A stretch of 8,205 bases of DNA from Mageeibacillus sp. UBA5747 (GTDB lineage Bacteria; Bacillota; Clostridia; Saccharofermentanales; UBA5734). The stretch lies in the NCBI GenBank assembly GCA_002419145.1, contig DIFN01000061.1, positions 1-8,205 of the forward strand. The letters are read 5' to 3'. Below the pieces are notes generated by a model. It worked only from the letters and a program-made list of their open reading frames with translations, was not told the DNA's origin and ran no database searches. The position numbers and the translations under genes are program-made. Shown in pieces: positions 6,870 to 8,205 of the stretch (positions within the stretch are counted from its first letter, which is position 1; each line of letters opens with the position of its first letter).

Positions 6870-6883
6870 TGTTGTTCTATAAT
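6853..6883 (+). promoter_or_regulatory. candidate promoter of the MsmR-like regulator
   Basis: A perfect TATAAT stands at 6878-6883. The nearest -35-like hexamer, TTCAGA at 6853-6858, is weak and 19 bases away, so the promoter probably depends on an activator or is inefficient. Transcription would begin near 6890, leaving a leader of about 68 bases. Confidence 0.4.
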
Positions 6884-6896
6884 ATAAACATGTCAA
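6868..6896 (-). promoter_or_regulatory. candidate promoter of the alpha-galactosidase/transporter operon
   Basis: The minus strand has a perfect TTGACA (6896-6891), then 17 bases, then AACATT (6873-6868), which matches TATAAT at only three positions. A strong -35 with a poor -10 would fit regulation. It runs back-to-back into the regulator promoter. The call is by eye only. Confidence 0.35.
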
Positions 6897-6927
6897 AACA
6901 TAAGATTTAATCGCACATTCTACCTTA

Positions 6928-6946
6928 AGTGACCTTGCAAGCCACT
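6928..6946. repeat. imperfect palindrome just before the regulator's ribosome binding site
   Basis: AGTG (6928-6931) and CACT (6943-6946) flank a perfect CTTGCAAG (6934-6941). The outer arms are half a base off centre with the inner palindrome. It ends directly at the GGAG ribosome binding site (6947-6950) of the downstream regulator, so it could serve autoregulation. The match is short and may be chance. Confidence 0.25.
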
Positions 6947-6957
6947 GGAGAAACGAT

Positions 6958-7782
6958 ATGATGGACGAATTTTATCTGGAATCAAGTCTTCGCTTTGATT
7001 CGAATCTTTACATATATATGTGTGGCGGGGAATACTGTGCTCCCGGGCATGCTTATGGACCAGCCATCCGCGATCATTTCCTGATCCATTTTGTGATCAG
7101 CGGCAAGGGCACATTCTATTTTGAAGACAAAGTCTATTCCATAGGTCCAAATCAGGGATTTGTGATTTTTCCAAATGATGTCACTTTTTACGAGGCAGAT
7201 CGTGAAGACCCCTGGCATTATGTCTGGATCGGATTTAATGGTGCAAAAGCTGCCGGCTATTTGCAGCAAATCGGTCTCAGCAATGACAATCCAATCATAC
7301 ACACCCAACACGGCGATTATCTCGTCGAGTGTTTCCAGGAAATCCTTGCCAGCCCAGTCCAGTCACGTGGTCGCGACCTAAAAATACTCGGTTTGTTCTA
7401 CCAGATGCTGGCTAAACTGATCGAGGAAAATCCCCAGAATGATATTTTTGATTATCGGGAGGAATATATTCGCAAAGCGATCAATTTCATGGAAATGAAT
7501 TATTCCAACAAGATCCGCGTTGCGGACATTGCTGAAAACGTCAACCTCAATCCCAACTACTTCAGCGAGTTTTTTAGCAAAAAGCTTAAACTGTCGCCCC
7601 ATTCTTTCCTGACCGAGCTGCGGATGAATCGCGCCTGTGAGATCATGCGTCAAAATGCAACCATCAGCATCGAAGGAATCGCTCTCTCTGTCGGTTACCC
7701 CGATGCCTCCACCTTTTCCAAGGCATTTAAAAAAAACAAGGGTGTGTCTCCGAGTGATTATCGGAAAGCCCTTGCTTACTAA
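6958..7782 (+). CDS. AraC-family regulator, MsmR/RafR-like
   Basis: Cytoplasmic regulator of 274 residues with a cupin-type AraC ligand-binding domain (about 15-92) and a C-terminal double helix-turn-helix (about 168-272). The N-terminal block YMCGGEYCAPGHAYGPAIRDH (residues 20-40), then GKGTFYFEDKVY and the DPWHYVWIGFNG stretch (84-95), is the pattern I associate with MsmR/RafR activators of alpha-galactoside operons. The DNA-binding part has IRVADIAENVNLNPNYFSEF (186-205) and SIEGIALSVGYPDASTFSKA (237-256), followed by GVSPSDYRK. ATG 6958 was chosen because GGAG (6947-6950) is 7 bases before it; ATG 6961 is the alternative, one residue shorter. It diverges from the GH36/transporter operon, as msmR does from its target genes, and is the likely activator in response to an alpha-galactoside. 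The assignment to AraC family is certain; the MsmR label rests on similarity by memory and on context. Confidence 0.88.
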   Translation: MMDEFYLESSLRFDSNLYIYMCGGEYCAPGHAYGPAIRDHFLIHFVISGKGTFYFEDKVYSIGPNQGFVIFPNDVTFYEADREDPWHYVWIGFNGAKAAGYLQQIGLSNDNPIIHTQHGDYLVECFQEILASPVQSRGRDLKILGLFYQMLAKLIEENPQNDIFDYREEYIRKAINFMEMNYSNKIRVADIAENVNLNPNYFSEFFSKKLKLSPHSFLTELRMNRACEIMRQNATISIEGIALSVGYPDASTFSKAFKKNKGVSPSDYRKALAY

Positions 7783-7792
7783 TATCGCATTT

Positions 7793-7810
7793 GGATCATG
7801 TCATCGATCC
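7793..7810. terminator. weak hairpin in convergent spacer, doubtful terminator
   Basis: GGATC (7793-7797) and GATCC (7806-7810) can form a 5-bp stem with an 8-base loop, in the 64-base gap between the MsmR-like regulator and the convergent permease. No U-run follows on either strand, so terminator function is doubtful. Confidence 0.2.
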
Positions 7811-7846
7811 GATTCGGTTATACTTTCTCATCCTGCGGCGCTGGTA

Positions 7847-8205
7847 TCAGCCTCTCTTCGCCCGCCACCGTCTCTCCCACAGGTCAAACCCTGTATCCGC
7901 GATCAAGGCCATGATCACGGGCAGGACAGCACCGAGAATCACGACTTGCCAGCGGTTGATGTTGTTGCCGGCAATGATCAGGTTGCCCAGGCCGCCACCA
8001 CCGACGAAGGCGGCCAGAATGGCGGATCCGATGTTGATGGTCACCGCTGTCCGGATGCCGGAGATGATCATAGGGAATGCCAGCGGCAGCTCAATCTTCG
8101 AAAGGATCCGTCGGGGGTTCATGCCCATGCCATGGGCCGCCTCAATGATCGAAGGTTCGAGTTCGTTGATGCCAGTCAGCGTGTTGTTAAGAATGGGCAG
8201 CAGGG
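7847..8205 (-). CDS. osmoprotectant (glycine betaine/carnitine/choline) ABC permease, OpuCB/OpuBB type, C-terminal 118 residues
   Basis: C-terminal part of an inner-membrane permease; the upstream portion is outside the window. The frame stays open from 8203 to the TGA at 7847-7849, so the true start is beyond the edge, not the internal ATG at 8128. The visible protein reads LLPILNNTLTGINELEPSII, then the EAA loop EAAHGMGMNPRRILSKIELP that contacts the ATPase. A hydrophobic segment GIRTAVTINIGSAILAAFVG and the GGGGLGNLI motif follow, and the end is a last membrane helix and LWERRW tail. This order matches OpuCB/OpuBB/YehW-type permeases of the ProW family. Its partners (ATPase, second permease, binding protein) would lie to the right. 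It is convergent with the MsmR-like gene and is probably unrelated to sugar use. Exact substrate cannot be told from this subunit. Confidence 0.88.
   Translation of the reverse strand, partial: LLPILNNTLTGINELEPSIIEAAHGMGMNPRRILSKIELPLAFPMIISGIRTAVTINIGSAILAAFVGGGGLGNLIIAGNNINRWQVVILGAVLPVIMALIADTGFDLWERRWRAKRG

Overview
The window looks like an ordinary sugar- and polyol-metabolism region of a bacterial chromosome, most likely from a member of the Bacillota (Firmicutes) with mid-range GC. This placement is inferred from the gene families (GldA, a PocR/AraC regulator, an MsmR-like regulator with a CUT1 transporter, an OpuC-type permease) and from the AGGAGG-type ribosome binding sites. No genus can be named. 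There is no mobile element, CRISPR array, rRNA or tRNA that I can see.

Layout. Bases 1-350 (minus) are the 5' part of a glycerol dehydrogenase gene (gldA), cut by the window edge. It diverges across a 224-base control region from a PocR-domain/AraC-family regulator (575-1576, plus), which is the obvious candidate controller of gldA. After a short convergent gap lies a four-gene minus-strand operon, transcribed right to left: a GH36-type alpha-galactosidase (5034-6767), a lipoprotein sugar-binding protein (3543-4883) and two CUT1 permeases (2602-3474 and 1733-2605). A second AraC-family regulator, resembling MsmR/RafR (6958-7782, plus), is divergent from the operon. At the right edge is the 3' part of an osmoprotectant-type ABC permease gene (7847-8205, minus), convergent with that regulator.

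How it works together (inference from family knowledge). The binding protein captures an oligosaccharide such as raffinose, stachyose or melibiose. The two permeases import it, powered by an MsmK/MsmX-type ATPase that is not encoded here. The cytoplasmic GH36 enzyme, which has no signal peptide, removes the terminal alpha-galactose. The MsmR-like regulator would switch the operon on from the 160-190-base divergent region, which contains overlapping candidate promoters, a perfect 7-bp inverted repeat and a 2 x 12-bp tandem repeat.

The most useful non-obvious observations are regulatory. A strong stem-loop lies between the binding-protein and first permease genes, and a GGAGGG ribosome binding site sits 6 bases ahead of a TTG. 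Together they argue that the first permease starts at TTG 3474, not at the overlapping ATG 3546, and that binding-protein mRNA may be stabilised relative to permease mRNA. I did not find evidence of a novel multi-gene system.
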